Positions 12,465 through 14,257 of a stretch of DNA of 14,257 nt are shown here, piece after piece. The position numbers were made by a program, and so were the translations under genes. The notes below the pieces were generated by a model, which saw nothing but the letters and a program-made list of their open reading frames with translations, was not told the DNA's origin and ran no database searches. The stretch comes from Oscillospiraceae bacterium. GTDB taxonomy: Bacteria; Bacillota; Clostridia; Oscillospirales; Ruminococcaceae. Positions within the stretch are counted from its first letter, which is position 1. Each line of letters opens with the position of its first letter. The stretch covers positions 1-14,257 of the forward strand of contig JAITVF010000002.1 of NCBI GenBank assembly GCA_031285945.1. Direction: 5' to 3'.

Positions 12465-13397
12465 CTATACTCCCTGCTCTGACTGTATGATCTGAGTCAG
12501 GTTATCGAGCTGGGTCTGAATGCTGGCGTCGACAAGCCCACCCGGCATTTCGATCACCGCGGTGCCGGGAGGGGCGTCCCGGTCGACGCTGAGTGTGACG
12601 TTTTTGGCCATCGACTCGATAAGCGCGCGAACCTTGTCCCCCGCCTTTGCTCTTATGGGGGCGAGATCGGGCGAGAGGGTAACCTTTATATACTCCTCGC
12701 GGCTGTGCTCTTCGATTATTCCCCGCAGCATGGCGGCCGCGAGAGTCTGATCGGCCTCAAAGGCCTGCCCCAGGATTTTTTCGGCCACCGCGATACTCAG
12801 CCTGGTCATATCCTTTCCCTGGCCTGCCAGCATATTCCGGTAATAGTCCGAGATTCCGTCTAGCATATCTGAGAGCTCGACGGCCACCGGCTCGTTTTTT
12901 TCGCGAAACTCCCTGACGGCCTCCTCGTAGCCCTTGGAAAACCCCTCAAGATAGCCGTCGTTTTTGGCCTGCTCCCGCAGGAGCACGCCCTCCTGCCCGG
13001 CGTCTGAGATAATCTGCGAGGCTTTAAACTCGGCTCTGGCCATAATATCTGAGGCTGTCGCCTCGGCCGCCTCGACCGAGAAAGCATCGGCCGCCCTTGC
13101 CTTGCCGGCGCTGTCGATATCGCGGCCCAGAGCCTTTAGCTCGTCTTCTTTTTGCTTTATCTCCACCTTAAGGCGGTTAAGCTCGTCCAGATAGGCGTCG
13201 CGGGCGGGCATGGCGGGGCCCGGCGCCGTGAGGGCGCCGCGCTCCATAAACTGCTTTTTGATTATTCCCGCCCGGGCGGGCTCGGGCGGCGGGGCCTTTT
13301 GCGGGCCCGTACCGGCCGAGTCTTCTACGACCGCGGCATACTTTACGATTCTGGGCGAACGCTGCGGGCTTGCTGTGCCTGGTGTTATTCCCGTCAT
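12465..13397 (-). CDS. fliH: Flagellar assembly protein FliH
   Basis: Regulator of FliI that tethers the ATPase to the C-ring, 310 residues. The N-terminal 65 residues are variable and Pro/Ala-rich. A long helical region follows (about 66-205) with coiled-coil character (ELNRLKVEIKQKEDELKAL) and a glycine-spaced segment, GYLEGFSKGYEEAVRE (148-163). The C-terminal V-ATPase-E-like domain has SIAVAEKILGQAF (201-213) and the end motif PGTAVIEMPGGLVDASIQTQ (277-296), with QLDNL after it. The ATG at 13397 has AGGAGAGG eight bases upstream. It is 54 nt after fliG and 23 nt before fliI. It is longer than many FliH proteins, mainly through the N-terminal extension. Confidence 0.92.
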   Translation of the reverse strand: MTGITPGTASPQRSPRIVKYAAVVEDSAGTGPQKAPPPEPARAGIIKKQFMERGALTAPGPAMPARDAYLDELNRLKVEIKQKEDELKALGRDIDSAGKARAADAFSVEAAEATASDIMARAEFKASQIISDAGQEGVLLREQAKNDGYLEGFSKGYEEAVREFREKNEPVAVELSDMLDGISDYYRNMLAGQGKDMTRLSIAVAEKILGQAFEADQTLAAAMLRGIIEEHSREEYIKVTLSPDLAPIRAKAGDKVRALIESMAKNVTLSVDRDAPPGTAVIEMPGGLVDASIQTQLDNLTQIIQSEQGV

Positions 13398-13451
13398 AAA
13401 CAGAGCCTCTCCTGGTTGATCAGCTTACGCTTAATTGTTATCATGCCCTGT

Positions 13452-14257
13452 CTAGTCGATAAATTCATCCTTGCCGCCCTTGGAGATGACGATTTCTCCT
13501 TCGTCCTCCAGCTTGCGGATAATTGAGACTATGCGCTGCTGGGCTTCCTCTACGTCTCTCATGCGGACGTTGTGCAGGTAGTCCATGTCGGAGCGTACGG
13601 TCTCGCCCATGCGCTGGCTCATATTCTGGAAGATAACCTCGGTAACCTCGGGAGTGGTGCCCTTGAGGGCGACGACCAGATCCTTGGAGTCGACCTCCCG
13701 CAGGAACGCCTGGATGGCCATGGGGTCGAGCACCGCGATATCCTCGAAGATGAACATCTTTTTGCGAATGTCGTCGGCGAGCCGCGCGTCGCGCTTGTAG
13801 AGCTCGTCGAAGATAAACTTCTCGCTGGAGCGGTCGATGTGGTTCATGACGTCGGCGATGTAGTTTATGCCGCCAACCTCCATAAAGTCGACAGAAACCA
13901 TAGAGGAGAACTTGCGCTCGAGAACCTTTTCGACCTGGCTTATGATTTCGGGGGAGGTTCTGTCCATTTTGGCGATTCTCTCCACAACCTCGATGCGGAC
14001 CTCTTTGGGAAGCTCCGAGATTATGGTGGAGGCCTGGTCGCTACGCGCGTAGGAGAGTATAAGGGCTATGGTCTGCGGGTTTTCGCTCTGAATAGTGGTC
14101 ATAAGATTCTTGTAGTCGGCCTTGCGTATAAACTCAAACGCCTTGGTCTTGAGGCTCTTGGTCACACGGTCAAGAAGCGAGGAGGCTACCTGGGAGCCGA
14201 AGGCCTTTTCAAGAACGTTGCGCGCGTAGTTAACACCGCCCTCGGTGACCACCTTTT
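13452..14257 (-). CDS. fliG: Flagellar motor switch protein FliG, 5' end missing
   Basis: Rotor protein against which MotA acts; only the C-terminal 268 codons are present and the gene continues past the right edge. The visible part starts inside the N-terminal domain (GGVNYARNVLEKAFG). The middle domain follows, with its EHPQ motif in variant form as ENPQ (SENPQTIALIL), and then GGINYIADVMNHIDR. The hinge MFxF is MFIF (KKMFIFEDI). The torque helix is DPMAIQAFLREVDSKDLVVALKG, given in two parts: DPMAIQAFLREV and DSKDLVVALKG, with the charged residues that face MotA. The protein ends EDEGEIVISKGGKDEFID. The GTG near 14252 is internal, not the start. It heads the visible operon, followed by fliH after 54 nt. 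Confidence 0.95.
   Translation of the reverse strand, partial: KVVTEGGVNYARNVLEKAFGSQVASSLLDRVTKSLKTKAFEFIRKADYKNLMTTIQSENPQTIALILSYARSDQASTIISELPKEVRIEVVERIAKMDRTSPEIISQVEKVLERKFSSMVSVDFMEVGGINYIADVMNHIDRSSEKFIFDELYKRDARLADDIRKKMFIFEDIAVLDPMAIQAFLREVDSKDLVVALKGTTPEVTEVIFQNMSQRMGETVRSDMDYLHNVRMRDVEEAQQRIVSIIRKLEDEGEIVISKGGKDEFID

Overview
This window is one continuous stretch of a flagellar/chemotaxis (fla/che-type) operon. All 15 genes I can support lie on the minus strand, so transcription runs from the right edge (position 14257) to the left edge (position 1). The content and order suggest a motile Firmicute, most likely a GC-rich member of the Clostridia. The clues are a FliY switch protein (CheC-like domain fused to a FliN domain), a FlbD/SwrD gene, the TIGR02530-type flagellar operon protein between flgD and flgE, motA-motB inside the operon, strong AGGAGG-type ribosome sites and frequent GTG/TTG starts. 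I cannot name a genus from sequence alone.

Order in the direction of transcription: fliG (5' end outside the window), fliH, fliI, fliJ, fliK, flgD, the TIGR02530-like gene, flgE, flbD/swrD, motA, motB, fliM, fliY, cheY, and the 5' part of fliO. The right third (10.4-14.26 kb) encodes the rotor protein FliG and the export ATPase module FliH-FliI-FliJ. The middle (5.2-10.3 kb) builds the hook: length control (FliK), cap (FlgD), a small conserved protein, and the hook subunit (FlgE). The left part (0-5 kb) encodes the stator (MotA, MotB, with FlbD/SwrD), the switch complex (FliM, FliY), the response regulator CheY that controls it, and the start of the export-gate assembly protein FliO.

The layout is mostly conventional and I see no unknown defence, mobile or metabolic system. 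The unusual points are within the conserved frame. (1) The 284-nt flgE-flbD gap is almost filled by four consecutive inverted repeats. (2) The 278-nt fliI-fliJ gap holds a TATAAT promoter whose spacer carries two ACCGGT palindromes one helical turn apart, all bracketed by a CTGTGAG/CTCACAG inverted repeat. (3) FlgE is 789 residues long, with a large central insertion that seems built from repeated beta modules. (4) FliY has a Pro/Tyr/Gln repeat linker of about 95 residues and lacks the N-terminal CheY-P binding motif. (5) FlgD carries two tandem copies of its C-terminal module. (6) fliL and ylxF are absent from their usual slots, and each slot holds a candidate promoter instead.

No tRNA, rRNA, CRISPR array, insertion sequence or confident intrinsic terminator was found. 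No gene-free stretch exceeds 300 bases. The many plus-strand open frames are GC-rich shadows of the minus-strand genes.
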